Positions 9,081-17,668 of a stretch of 64,000 nt of DNA are shown here, one piece after another. The notes below the pieces were generated by a model. The model made no database searches and had not been told where the DNA came from. It worked only from the letters and a program-made list of their open reading frames with translations. Source of the stretch: an uncultured Campylobacterales bacterium (GTDB taxonomy: Bacteria; Campylobacterota; Campylobacteria; Campylobacterales; Arcobacteraceae). Every line of letters starts with the position of its first letter. Position 1 is the first letter of the stretch. Both the position numbers and the translations under genes were made by a program. The stretch lies in assembly GCA_947494995.1 (NCBI GenBank), contig CANLWY010000006.1:62001-126000 (forward strand), given 5' to 3'.

Positions 9081-10211
9081 ATGAATTTTGAAAAATATCC
9101 ATTTGAAAAATTAAATGAATTATTAGCAGATGTTACACCAAACAGTGATTATGAACTATCTGCACTTACTATTGGTGAACCAAAATTTGAGACACCAAAC
9201 TTTATACAAGAGGCTTTAAAAGAGAATACAAGCCTGCTTCAGAAATATCCTGCAAGTGCTGGTTTACCTGAACTTAAAGAGGCAATGATAAGTTTTGTAA
9301 ATACAAGATTTAATGTTCAACTTGAAATGTCTCAGATTATTCCAACTTTTGGAACAAGAGAGGCACTATTTAACTTTCCTCAGTTCGCTCTTTTTGATAA
9401 AAAAGATCCAACAATTGCTTTTACAAACCCTTTTTATCAAATTTATGAAGGAGCAGCAACAGCTTCAAGAGCTGAGGTGATTCATATAGATTTAACTAAA
9501 GATAATAACTTTAAAGCAGAGCTTACAGATGAACAGCTTGAAAAGTGTGACTTAGTAATTTTAAACTATCCAAATAATCCAACATCAGCAGAAATGACAA
9601 AAGAAGAGTTAGGAGAGTGGGTTAAAAAGGCTTTAGAGTATAATTTTATATTGCTAAATGATGAGTGTTATTCAGAAATTTATTTTGATGAAAAAGATAA
9701 ACCTGCTTCACTTTTGGAAGCTTCAATAGCTGTAGGAAATAATGAATTTAAAAATGTTTTAGTAATGAATTCAGTTTCAAAAAGATCTTCAGCTCCTGGA
9801 CTTAGATCTGGTTTTATTGCTGGAGATGAAAAGATTTTAAAAGAGTATATGAAGTATAGAACTTATGTAGGATGTGCTTCACCTGTTCCCTTACAAAAAG
9901 CTGCTGCTGCAGCATGGAATGATGAGTCTCATGTGGAAGAGTTTAGAAAAATTTATAGAAAGAATTTTGAAATTGCACAAGAGATTTTAGGATTTACTCC
10001 TCCTAAAGCAACTTTTTATATTTGGCTTGAGGTTGAGGATGAATTAGAGTTTACAAGAAAACTATTTGAAGAAAAACATATCAAAGTACTTCCAGGATCT
10101 TTTTTAGGAAGAGATGGAATAGGAAAAGGGTATGTAAGAATTGCTCTAGTTGAAAATGAAATAAAAACAAAAGAAGTATTAACAAGATTAAAGGATTTTA
10201 TTGATGGATAA
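9081..10211 (+). CDS. dapC: PLP-dependent aminotransferase, probable succinyldiaminopimelate transaminase
   Basis: 376 residues, a fold-type I class I/II aminotransferase. Visible features are the NYPNNPTSAEM segment, the NDECYSEIYFD cofactor-binding segment and the lysine-bearing SVSKRSSAPGLRSGF motif, where the lysine forms the Schiff base with PLP. In Campylobacterota this protein is commonly annotated as the DapC step of lysine/meso-diaminopimelate synthesis, and Helicobacter pylori has an equivalent gene (HP0624) next to murC (HP0623). Here it is also two genes from murC, which fits a role in supplying peptidoglycan precursor. The exact substrate is inferred; a general aspartate-type aminotransferase is the alternative. 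Confidence 0.8.
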   Translation: MNFEKYPFEKLNELLADVTPNSDYELSALTIGEPKFETPNFIQEALKENTSLLQKYPASAGLPELKEAMISFVNTRFNVQLEMSQIIPTFGTREALFNFPQFALFDKKDPTIAFTNPFYQIYEGAATASRAEVIHIDLTKDNNFKAELTDEQLEKCDLVILNYPNNPTSAEMTKEELGEWVKKALEYNFILLNDECYSEIYFDEKDKPASLLEASIAVGNNEFKNVLVMNSVSKRSSAPGLRSGFIAGDEKILKEYMKYRTYVGCASPVPLQKAAAAAWNDESHVEEFRKIYRKNFEIAQEILGFTPPKATFYIWLEVEDELEFTRKLFEEKHIKVLPGSFLGRDGIGKGYVRIALVENEIKTKEVLTRLKDFIDG

Positions 10212-10785
10212 AGAACAACTTCACGAAGCAAGAACAAATCCTGATTTTTTAAAATATTTAGAACAGACAAGAATTGATGCAATTGCAACTAAAAATATTT
10301 CTGCTTTATATGAGGTTTTAGACTCTTTTTTAGTATTGGATTTACAAGAAGATAAAGTAAATGAAGTTTATCAACACATTTTACAGATTTCATCTGAAAA
10401 TATTGAAAAAATATTAGAAAAGGGTAGAAATCTTTCTATAGATGGAGATGATTTATTTTATATAAGAGCTTTTTATGAACATGGTATTGAAAAGTGGAGT
10501 TATAATGATTTTGAAGGCTCAAAACAACTTATTTTTGTATTATCTAATATAATTGATGATGAGCTTTTAACAGATGCTTTAAAGGCTCATATAATAGCTC
10601 TATCAAATAAAAGTAGCTTAGATAACTTCTATGGAATGGAAGTTAATCTAAGTGAAGATAATGATGATGAGAAATATGGATATTTTATTACAAGTTTTAA
10701 CTACGATTTAAAAGAGCATTTAAATCATAATAAAGATACTTTACAAAAAGAGTATGATAATTTAAAACATTTATTGGAAGATTAA
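10201..10785 (+). CDS. Conserved protein of unknown function between dapC and murC
   Basis: 194 residues, acidic, no signal peptide and no membrane segment. It appears all-helical, with several leucine-rich amphipathic stretches, and ends in a run of charged residues. I do not recognise a domain. Its gene overlaps the aminotransferase by 11 bases and abuts murC (its last base is the first base of murC), so the three are translationally coupled. A gene of unknown function also sits next to murC in Helicobacter pylori (HP0622). Position suggests a cell-wall or general housekeeping role, no more. Confidence 0.75.
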   Translation: MMDKEQLHEARTNPDFLKYLEQTRIDAIATKNISALYEVLDSFLVLDLQEDKVNEVYQHILQISSENIEKILEKGRNLSIDGDDLFYIRAFYEHGIEKWSYNDFEGSKQLIFVLSNIIDDELLTDALKAHIIALSNKSSLDNFYGMEVNLSEDNDDEKYGYFITSFNYDLKEHLNHNKDTLQKEYDNLKHLLED

Positions 10786-12089
10786 TGAAAGTACATTTTA
10801 TAGGAATAGGTGGGATAGGTCTTTCTGCCTTAGCAAGATTTTTAAACAATGACGGTCATAAAGTTTGTGGTTCTGATATGAAAAGTTCTCCTATTACTAG
10901 AGAACTTGAAAATGAAGGGATAAAAGTATCTTGTCCTCAAGAAGCTAAAAATATCACAGAAGATCTAGATTTAGTTATTTATTCTGCTGCAGTAACAGAT
11001 GAAAATCCAGAGTTAATAGAAGCAAGATTAAAACAAATTAGAACACTTTCAAGAAAAGAAGCTTTACCAATTATTCTTGGAGATAAGAAGAATTTCTGTG
11101 TAGCAGGAGCTCATGGAAAGTCAACTACAACAGCAATTTTAGCTTCAATATTACAAAGTTCAGCATTAATTGGAGCTATATCAAAAGATTTTGGCTCTAA
11201 CTTTAGATATGTAAATGATTTAGTTGCTTTTGAAGCAGATGAATCTGATGCTTCTTTTCTTTTATCTAACCCATATTGTTCAATAGTGACAAATGCAGAA
11301 CCAGAGCATATGGAGTATTATCATTATGATTTAGATAAGTTTTATGGGGCTTATGAAAAATTTATTCAGCTAGCAAAAAAAAGAGTTTTAAATGGTGAAG
11401 ATGAGCATATTAAAAAACTAAAAATTCAAGAAGCTGATTTTTTATATCCAAGTGTTGATATTAAGAACTTGTCTTACCTTTTAAAAGATGGAGAGCCTTT
11501 TACTAAATTTAATTTAAAAGATTTAGGCTCTTTTGAAGTTTGGGGATTTGGTTATCATATAGCTATAGATGCATCTTTAGCTATTTTAGCTGCTTTAGAT
11601 GTACTTGAGGTTGATGAAATAAGAACAAATCTTGAAAACTATAAAGGCATCAAAAAAAGATTTGATGTAGTTCAAAAGAATGAAAAAATTGCAGTAATTG
11701 ATGATTATGCTCATCATCCAACAGAGATAGAAGCAACAATGAAATCAGTTGAATTATACGACAATTTAACGAATATGAATAGAAGAGTTGTAATCTGGCA
11801 ACCACATAAGTACTCAAGAACACATGATAATCTTGAAGGCTTTAAAAAATGCTTTAGAAGATGTGATGAACTTGTTATTCTTCCCATTTGGACAATTCCT
11901 GGAGAACAAGTATTAGACATAGATTTTGAAAAAGAGTTTGCTCAATATAACCCTATTTTTGCAGATAGTTTAAAAACATCAGATGGAAAAATAGAGTTAA
12001 TAAAAGATGGACAAATTTTTCATTCTTTTGAAGATGGAATAATCTTAGGTGTTGGGGCAGGAGATATTACCTATCAACTTAGGCATTAA
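10785..12089 (+). CDS. murC: UDP-N-acetylmuramate--L-alanine ligase
   Basis: Adds L-alanine to UDP-MurNAc in cytoplasmic peptidoglycan synthesis. 434 residues, as usual for MurC. N-terminal Rossmann motif GIGGIGLSALARFL; ATP-binding loop AGAHGKSTTT (alanine and serine replace the common T-H-G-K-T, a variant familiar from epsilonproteobacterial MurC); Mur ligase signatures EADESDASFL, NAEPEHMEYY and DDYAHHPTEIEA. Complete at both ends. It is the last gene of a coupled aminotransferase-unknown-murC unit. Confidence 0.97.
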   Translation: MKVHFIGIGGIGLSALARFLNNDGHKVCGSDMKSSPITRELENEGIKVSCPQEAKNITEDLDLVIYSAAVTDENPELIEARLKQIRTLSRKEALPIILGDKKNFCVAGAHGKSTTTAILASILQSSALIGAISKDFGSNFRYVNDLVAFEADESDASFLLSNPYCSIVTNAEPEHMEYYHYDLDKFYGAYEKFIQLAKKRVLNGEDEHIKKLKIQEADFLYPSVDIKNLSYLLKDGEPFTKFNLKDLGSFEVWGFGYHIAIDASLAILAALDVLEVDEIRTNLENYKGIKKRFDVVQKNEKIAVIDDYAHHPTEIEATMKSVELYDNLTNMNRRVVIWQPHKYSRTHDNLEGFKKCFRRCDELVILPIWTIPGEQVLDIDFEKEFAQYNPIFADSLKTSDGKIELIKDGQIFHSFEDGIILGVGAGDITYQLRH

Positions 12090-12116
12090 CAAATCATAAA
12101 CATTTTTATTATAAAG

Positions 12117-12122
12117 TATAAT
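12117..12122 (+). promoter_or_regulatory. -10 hexamer of the nhaA promoter
   Basis: TATAAT in an AT-rich stretch 23 bases before the nhaA ATG, with a strong purine-rich ribosome site (AAGAGGGGAG) in between. This puts nhaA under its own promoter, separate from murC. Confidence 0.5.
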
Positions 12123-12145
12123 TGTAGTCCTTAAGAGGGGAGAGT

Positions 12146-13333
12146 ATGAAAGTATTAGTTAGAAAGTTTTTAAAAAAAGAGTCAACATCTGGCATAATTT
12201 TAATGGTTGTTACTGCTTTAGCTTTATTATTGAGTAATACCTTTCTTTCTGAATTTTATAATAATATTTTACATACAAAAATTGAGTTAAAAATTGGGGA
12301 TTTTTTAGAAATATCTAAGCCTATGATATTGTGGGTAAATGATGGGTTGATGGCAATTTTCTTTTTATTGATAGGTTTAGAGATAAAAAGAGAGTTGATT
12401 ATGGGGCATTTGTCCTCTTTTTCTAAAATAGCTTTACCCGCTATTGCTGCAATAGGTGGAATGGTTGTTCCTGCATTAATATTTGTTTTTTTTAATTATG
12501 GTAATGATTTTGCAATGAGAGGTTGGGCGATTCCAACAGCAACTGATATTGCTTTTGCTTTAGGTATTGTATCTTTACTTGGAAAAAGAGTACCAAATTC
12601 CTTAAAAATATTTTTAATGGCACTAGCAATATTTGATGATTTAGGTGCTATTGTGATTATTGCACTATTTTATACCTCTCAGTTATCTTTTACCGCAATT
12701 GCAGGAGCTTTATTTTGTATTATTGCTCTTTACTTATTAAATAAGTGGGAAGTTACTCTTCTTGGAACTTATGCTATTGTAGGTTCTATTCTTTGGATAT
12801 TTGTACTAAAGTCAGGTATTCATGCAACTCTTGCTGGTATTATTATTGCTTTTTTTATACCATTGAATGCAATTAATGAGAAGCATAAAAGAGTCTCTCC
12901 TGTTAGAACTTTACAGCACAATATTCATTTTTGGGTGGCCTTTTATATTCTACCGATCTTTGCTTTTGTAAATGCTGGTATTGATTTAAGAGATATGTCT
13001 TTAGAAAAAATAATGAATCCCGTATCTCTTGGAATAATTTTAGGTCTATTTTTAGGGAAACAAATAGGTGTATTTCTTTTTGCTTATTTAGCTGTTAAAT
13101 TTAAATTTGCAAAGCTTCCTAGATGTACTACATGGGGACAAGTTTATGGAATATCTATCTTAACAGGAGTAGGTTTTACAATGAGTTTGTTTATAAACTC
13201 CCTAGCTTATCAAGATTCTGATATGTTTTTTTACACTGATAAATTAGGGATATTAATAGGTTCTTTTATTTCTGGAATTTTTGGATATTTGATTCTTAGA
13301 TTTATTAAAACTAAGAGAAGATGTTCTGTTTAA
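12146..13333 (+). CDS. nhaA: Na+/H+ antiporter NhaA
   Basis: Inner membrane antiporter that expels sodium in exchange for protons. 395 residues, close to the family norm, with about 12 membrane segments. The diagnostic stretch PTATDIAFALG and the following ALAIFDDLGAIVII contain the paired aspartates that bind the ion in NhaA; the early LLIGLEIKRELIMG motif is also present. It has its own promoter. Its stop codon shares TTAA with the converging dprA gene. A sodium antiporter together with a sodium channel elsewhere in the window fits a marine or brackish lifestyle. Confidence 0.97.
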   Translation: MKVLVRKFLKKESTSGIILMVVTALALLLSNTFLSEFYNNILHTKIELKIGDFLEISKPMILWVNDGLMAIFFLLIGLEIKRELIMGHLSSFSKIALPAIAAIGGMVVPALIFVFFNYGNDFAMRGWAIPTATDIAFALGIVSLLGKRVPNSLKIFLMALAIFDDLGAIVIIALFYTSQLSFTAIAGALFCIIALYLLNKWEVTLLGTYAIVGSILWIFVLKSGIHATLAGIIIAFFIPLNAINEKHKRVSPVRTLQHNIHFWVAFYILPIFAFVNAGIDLRDMSLEKIMNPVSLGIILGLFLGKQIGVFLFAYLAVKFKFAKLPRCTTWGQVYGISILTGVGFTMSLFINSLAYQDSDMFFYTDKLGILIGSFISGIFGYLILRFIKTKRRCSV

Positions 13334-14097
13334 ATAGGTCTTATTGATCCATTACTTATTTGAATTTTCCCTTCAAGTTCAAGTTCCAAAATTTTATCTC
13401 CATATTTTTTTAAAGCTTCATCGTAAGTAGGGAATGTATTTAAATAAGAACTTAACTCATCACAAGCTTTTTTGATTTTTCCAAAATTGTTAAAAAAATT
13501 TTCCAAGTTATATATTGGTTCTATTAAACCTTTAGCTACGAGTGCTTGAGTACCTTTACTTTCATTAAGTCTATGGGGAATGGTATATACCTTTTTCCCC
13601 ATTTTAAGAGCATAATCTATTGATCTTAAGCTTCCACTTTTTTCATCTGCTTGTGTAACAATTAAAACTTCGCCTAAGCTAACTACTATCTCATTTCTAT
13701 GAACAAAAGTGTAGTTTCTTGCTTTTTCTTTCTCTTTATAGGCACTTAGAATTAAACCTTTTTCTTCAATTTCTTTTATTAGTTTTGTATTTACTGCTGG
13801 ATATCTAATATCTAAACCATTTGCAATTACTGCAATAGTATTTGAACTACCTGCTGCTTTATGTGCAATTGCATCAACACCCATAGCAACACCACTTACT
13901 ATTGTTATATCTCTTTTTGATAACTCATTTGAAATTTTATGTGTTAGCTGAACTGTATATTGAGAAGGTTTCCTTGTTCCTACAATTGATACTTTTCTAT
14001 TTTGAAGTAAATTTGTATTACCTTTATAAAAAAGTTCTTTTGGATAGTTTTTCATAGAGTCAAGCTCTTTTATATGGAAGTTAATTGTATTTGGCAT
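13330..14097 (-). CDS. dprA: DNA-processing protein DprA (short form)
   Basis: Loads RecA on incoming single-stranded DNA during transformation. 255 residues: essentially the Rossmann-like DprA core alone, as in Campylobacter, without the N-terminal SAM domain of larger homologues. The core motifs are visible: VGTRKPSQYT, IVSGVAMGVDAIAHKAA, AVIANGLDIRYP and the later EKSGSLRSIDYALKMGK. A short C-terminal tail with a winged-helix look follows (YDEALKKYGDKILELELEG). In Campylobacter jejuni the neighbours are a polysaccharide deacetylase gene and ilvC; here a 1.2-kb foreign-looking segment intervenes. It overlaps nhaA by four bases, tail to tail. Confidence 0.93.
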   Translation of the reverse strand: MPNTINFHIKELDSMKNYPKELFYKGNTNLLQNRKVSIVGTRKPSQYTVQLTHKISNELSKRDITIVSGVAMGVDAIAHKAAGSSNTIAVIANGLDIRYPAVNTKLIKEIEEKGLILSAYKEKEKARNYTFVHRNEIVVSLGEVLIVTQADEKSGSLRSIDYALKMGKKVYTIPHRLNESKGTQALVAKGLIEPIYNLENFFNNFGKIKKACDELSSYLNTFPTYDEALKKYGDKILELELEGKIQISNGSIRPI

Positions 14098-14135
14098 GAT
14101 ATTTTGATATTTCCTTTTTTATTAATTATTAAAAA

Positions 14136-14147
14136 GGTGCCTGTCCC
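14136..14147. repeat. 12-bp repeat GGTGCCTGTCCC, copy 1
   Basis: Identical to the copy at 15345-15356, in the same orientation, 1,209 bp apart. Both are GC-rich islands in very AT-rich DNA and both are followed by a similar ATTTCT...ATTTATTTA tract. From memory, GGTGCCTGTCCC-type sequences are common in bacterial REP-like elements associated with single-strand tyrosine transposases; no such transposase is visible here. Confidence 0.75.
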
Positions 14148-14161
14148 CTTTATTTCTTTAT

Positions 14162-14233
14162 TTATTTATCAAGAGTTTCAGAAAAAAGAGTAAAAGGTAA
14201 AAAAAGAAGAAAAAAGACTTTAAAACTTTTCAT
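14162..14233 (-). pseudogene. 5' stub of a secreted-protein gene (23 codons)
   Basis: A good ribosome site (AAAGG, nine bases upstream) and an ATG start MKSFKVFFLLFLPFTLFSET, a textbook signal peptide, followed only by L-D-K and a stop. The stop lies 14 bases before the repeat at 14136-14147. I read it as the head of a secreted or outer membrane protein gene whose body was lost at the repeat. A functional mini-peptide is possible but less likely. It follows the gene for the 159-residue secreted protein with the ribosome site next to that gene's stop codon, so the two once formed an operon. Confidence 0.65.
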
Positions 14234-14245
14234 ATTATATTACCT

Positions 14246-14725
14246 TTATAGATAAACAAACCATTTGACTTTATTTCCTATTTTTTTTGCTCTGGCTTTA
14301 AATAGTCTTGGTTTACTTCTAGTTTGTTGCTGGTATCTATAGTATGTATATGGAATATTTAAAGTATCTTTACTTCCATATTCAAAGCTTGGTTTTAATT
14401 GTTTTATATCAACAATAAGAGGGTAGCCTTTTCTCTTTCCTGTGCTTTTACGACTACCTACATATGATTCATGAGTCGATAATTTGTGTCTGGCTGAGGC
14501 ATAATACTTTTTATTGGCTGCATAAACATGAGGAGCAAGTTTTTTAATATGTGCGGGGTTATAGTCTCCGTGTTTCTTTCTATACTTCATGGCTTTGTCT
14601 GCTAGATTAACATAAAACTTGAAAAGCTTAACAGGATCGTCAAAACCACCTCCACCAGTATTTGCAAAAGTAGTTGTACTACAAAGTAACAACATAGTTA
14701 AAATTAGTTTTTTTAGTTTGTTCAT
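14246..14725 (-). CDS. Small secreted basic protein of unknown function
   Basis: 159 residues with a signal peptide (MNKLKKLILTMLLLCSTTTFA, cleaved near residue 21). The mature part starts NTGGGGFDDP and is very basic and rich in Lys, Arg and Tyr, with no cysteine. I recognise no family. It is the only apparently complete gene between the two GGTGCCTGTCCC repeats, preceded on the same strand by a headless LysM-type gene and followed by a stub with a signal peptide. A surface or cell-wall-linked role is plausible from the signal peptide and charge, but is a guess. Confidence 0.7.
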   Translation of the reverse strand: MNKLKKLILTMLLLCSTTTFANTGGGGFDDPVKLFKFYVNLADKAMKYRKKHGDYNPAHIKKLAPHVYAANKKYYASARHKLSTHESYVGSRKSTGKRKGYPLIVDIKQLKPSFEYGSKDTLNIPYTYYRYQQQTRSKPRLFKARAKKIGNKVKWFVYL

Positions 14726-14835
14726 TTTTTTCCTTTTTTTTTAAGAGTGTTTTTTATATAAATATATTATAATACTATTTATTATCTGAACATATAATTA
14801 AATAAATTATATGTTTGCTGGTTTGAAGTATTGAT

Positions 14836-15344
14836 TTAGTTCATCATTTGTATAGACGAATTGCTATTTTGATTTGTATTTATATTTATTTGTATATAGT
14901 CATTTTTCTTGTACTCAGTATTGTTATTAGTATTATCTTGAGTTATAGTGTTATCTTCAATGATGTTATCTCTATTATTTGAAAATATTTTATCAATATA
15001 AGTATTTGATGTAAAATCTTTGAAATCTAAATTTTCTAGAGTTTTGATTTTTTCATCAAAACTTTCTTTTTGTTTTATGTTTTCTATTTCATTTTGAAGT
15101 TTTTCTATATCTTCTTTTTGCTCTGTTTCTTGCATAAATCGTTTTGCAAAATCTTTAAAAGAATCAATTTTTTCATCAAGTACTTTTTCTTGATTTGTAG
15201 TTTGTATAATTTGAAAATCATTTGGTATTTTTACTTCATATCCTATAGGTAGACTCTTTGCTTCTTCTAATGTAAGCTTATTATATTCTAAAAGCTGTGC
15301 TGAAGAATATGGAGTGTCTTGGGCTATGTGAGAGATTAAGCAAG
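14836..15344 (-). pseudogene. 3' fragment of a gene with a LysM-like domain
   Basis: The frame is open from just inside the repeat at 15345-15356 down to 14836 but has no ATG, GTG or TTG until residue M at 15135. The part upstream of that ATG reads as real protein: ISHIAQDTPYSSAQLLEYNK, then TLEEAKSLPIGYEVKIPND, which fits the second part of a LysM peptidoglycan-binding domain. A charged coiled coil (DEKIDSFKDFAKRF, KLQNEIENIKQKE) and a low-complexity Asn/Asp/Thr/Ile tail follow. The N-terminus was evidently removed at the repeat. The shorter ORF from 15135 (99 residues) could be read as a gene, but it has no clear ribosome site and I take it as part of the fragment. Confidence 0.7.
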
Positions 15345-15356
15345 GGTGCCTGTCCC
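15345..15356. repeat. 12-bp repeat GGTGCCTGTCCC, copy 2
   Basis: Second copy of the repeat at 14136-14147, 16 bases downstream of the stop codon of the deacetylase gene. It marks the exact place where the LysM-like reading frame loses its upstream part. Confidence 0.75.
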
Positions 15357-15371
15357 TATTTCTCCTATGTC

Positions 15372-16496
15372 CTATTTATTTAGTGTAGGTATTTGGTTTA
15401 GATAAATCATCTCTAATCCATCAAGTAGATGTTTTGACTCTTTTAATACTTTCATTGTAATTGAGTGTGGATGACAGATTGCTATTGCATATCCATTTTT
15501 CTTTGCTATTTTTATTGCTTTTTTTAGTTGGTTTTGAATATATCCATAATCTTGTTCATTGTCTAAAAATACGTTTCTTACAATATATGGCATTTGATAT
15601 TTTTTAGCCATCTCTTTTGCTACAGTTTTTGCTGTTGTTCTACTATCCATAAAAATAAAATCATATTTTATTAAAGCTCTAAATAGTCTATCCATTCCTT
15701 CTTCATCAGCTGTAAATTTACTTCCTGTATGGTTATTTGTATATTTTGCATTAGGATACCATTTTCTAATTTGAGCAACTCGTTTTTCGATTTTTTCGTA
15801 TGAATCACCTATATGTAAGGTATTTGTTTCTTCTCCTCTAAAGCTTGAAGCTTGCATAGGAAAGTGAATCATATAAAATGGTAAATTTTTTGCAATTCTT
15901 GCAGAGTGAGGGTGTCCTTTTGTTGGTGGTAGTAATGAAGCTGTGACAGTATATCCAATATCCTCAATTCTATTTAGTTGTCGTTGTGTTGTAACATCAT
16001 CAACAATAATTGCAAGTTTTGGTCTGTTTGAAAGGGTAGGTTTGGGTGTATCTTTTACTTCTACTACTTTTTTTATATTTGTTGTTTTACTTTTTTCTGT
16101 AGTAGTTTGCTTTTTTACTATTTCTTGTTCTGTTATCTCTTTTCTGTGTTCTTCTATCTCTTGATCAATATACTCTTCATATAAATGTTTTGTATACTCT
16201 TCAAATTCATCTTTTTTTATCTCTATTTTGTCAAAATACTTATCTAATTCTTCTTCAGCTTTTTTTTCTACATTGGTTAATTCTTTTTTTATAGTAGTTT
16301 CTACTTTTTCAACTTTTTTTATTACTGTCTTATTTGCGCTATTTAATTTTTTTGTATCGGCATTATAAATTAAAAATCCAATTACAAGTATAAGTGCAAT
16401 TATTATTACCAATAGGGTATTTAGTAATCTATAGTTTGTTTTTTGTTTTGAATGTTTTCGTTTTTGTTTTTTTTTAGTATGTTTTCGTTTTGTCAT
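15372..16496 (-). CDS. Divergent polysaccharide deacetylase family protein
   Basis: 374 residues. A very basic N-terminus (about 1-24) precedes one membrane segment (LLVIIIALILVIGFLIY, about 28-45); then a long Lys/Glu-rich linker with coiled-coil character (50-155) and a C-terminal domain from PKLAIIVDDV onward. That domain has the deacetylase-like DD near its start, an H-F-P-M motif, the N-H-T-G-S segment and C-H-P-H near the end, as in the YibQ-like divergent deacetylases. Periplasmic, anchored in the inner membrane; the natural substrate of this family is not established. In Campylobacter jejuni its equivalent lies between ilvC and dprA, as here apart from the inserted segment. Confidence 0.87.
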   Translation of the reverse strand: MTKRKHTKKKQKRKHSKQKTNYRLLNTLLVIIIALILVIGFLIYNADTKKLNSANKTVIKKVEKVETTIKKELTNVEKKAEEELDKYFDKIEIKKDEFEEYTKHLYEEYIDQEIEEHRKEITEQEIVKKQTTTEKSKTTNIKKVVEVKDTPKPTLSNRPKLAIIVDDVTTQRQLNRIEDIGYTVTASLLPPTKGHPHSARIAKNLPFYMIHFPMQASSFRGEETNTLHIGDSYEKIEKRVAQIRKWYPNAKYTNNHTGSKFTADEEGMDRLFRALIKYDFIFMDSRTTAKTVAKEMAKKYQMPYIVRNVFLDNEQDYGYIQNQLKKAIKIAKKNGYAIAICHPHSITMKVLKESKHLLDGLEMIYLNQIPTLNK

Positions 16497-16509
16497 ATAA
16501 GAAAGAGAG

Positions 16510-16547
16510 TTTAAAGCAAGGAGATATTTGCTTCTCCTTACTTTAAA
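16510..16547 (-). terminator. Stem-loop after ilvC
   Basis: TTTAAAGCAAGGAG and CTCCTTACTTTAAA pair over 14 bases with one G-T wobble on the minus strand, loop 10 bases, just after the ilvC stop codon. A pyrimidine-rich tract follows on the minus strand, without a clean T-run. Likely ends ilvC transcripts or limits read-through into the deacetylase gene. Confidence 0.6.
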
Positions 16548-16553
16548 GCATTA

Positions 16554-17588
<1,035 letters not shown>

Positions 17589-17668
17589 CTAGTAAATTTT
17601 TGTTGGATTATATCGAAATAAAACTAATTTTTAGATAATATGTATGAAAATTAAAGAAGGACTACATC

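Noticed and set aside
14836-15135. A 99-residue stand-alone gene starting at the ATG at 15135
   Set aside because: Meaningful LysM-like sequence continues upstream of that ATG to the repeat, and no ribosome site precedes it; treated as the tail of a broken gene.
14136-15356. A complete insertion sequence between the two 12-bp repeats
   Set aside because: The repeats are direct and short, no transposase is encoded between them, and no target-site duplication is evident.
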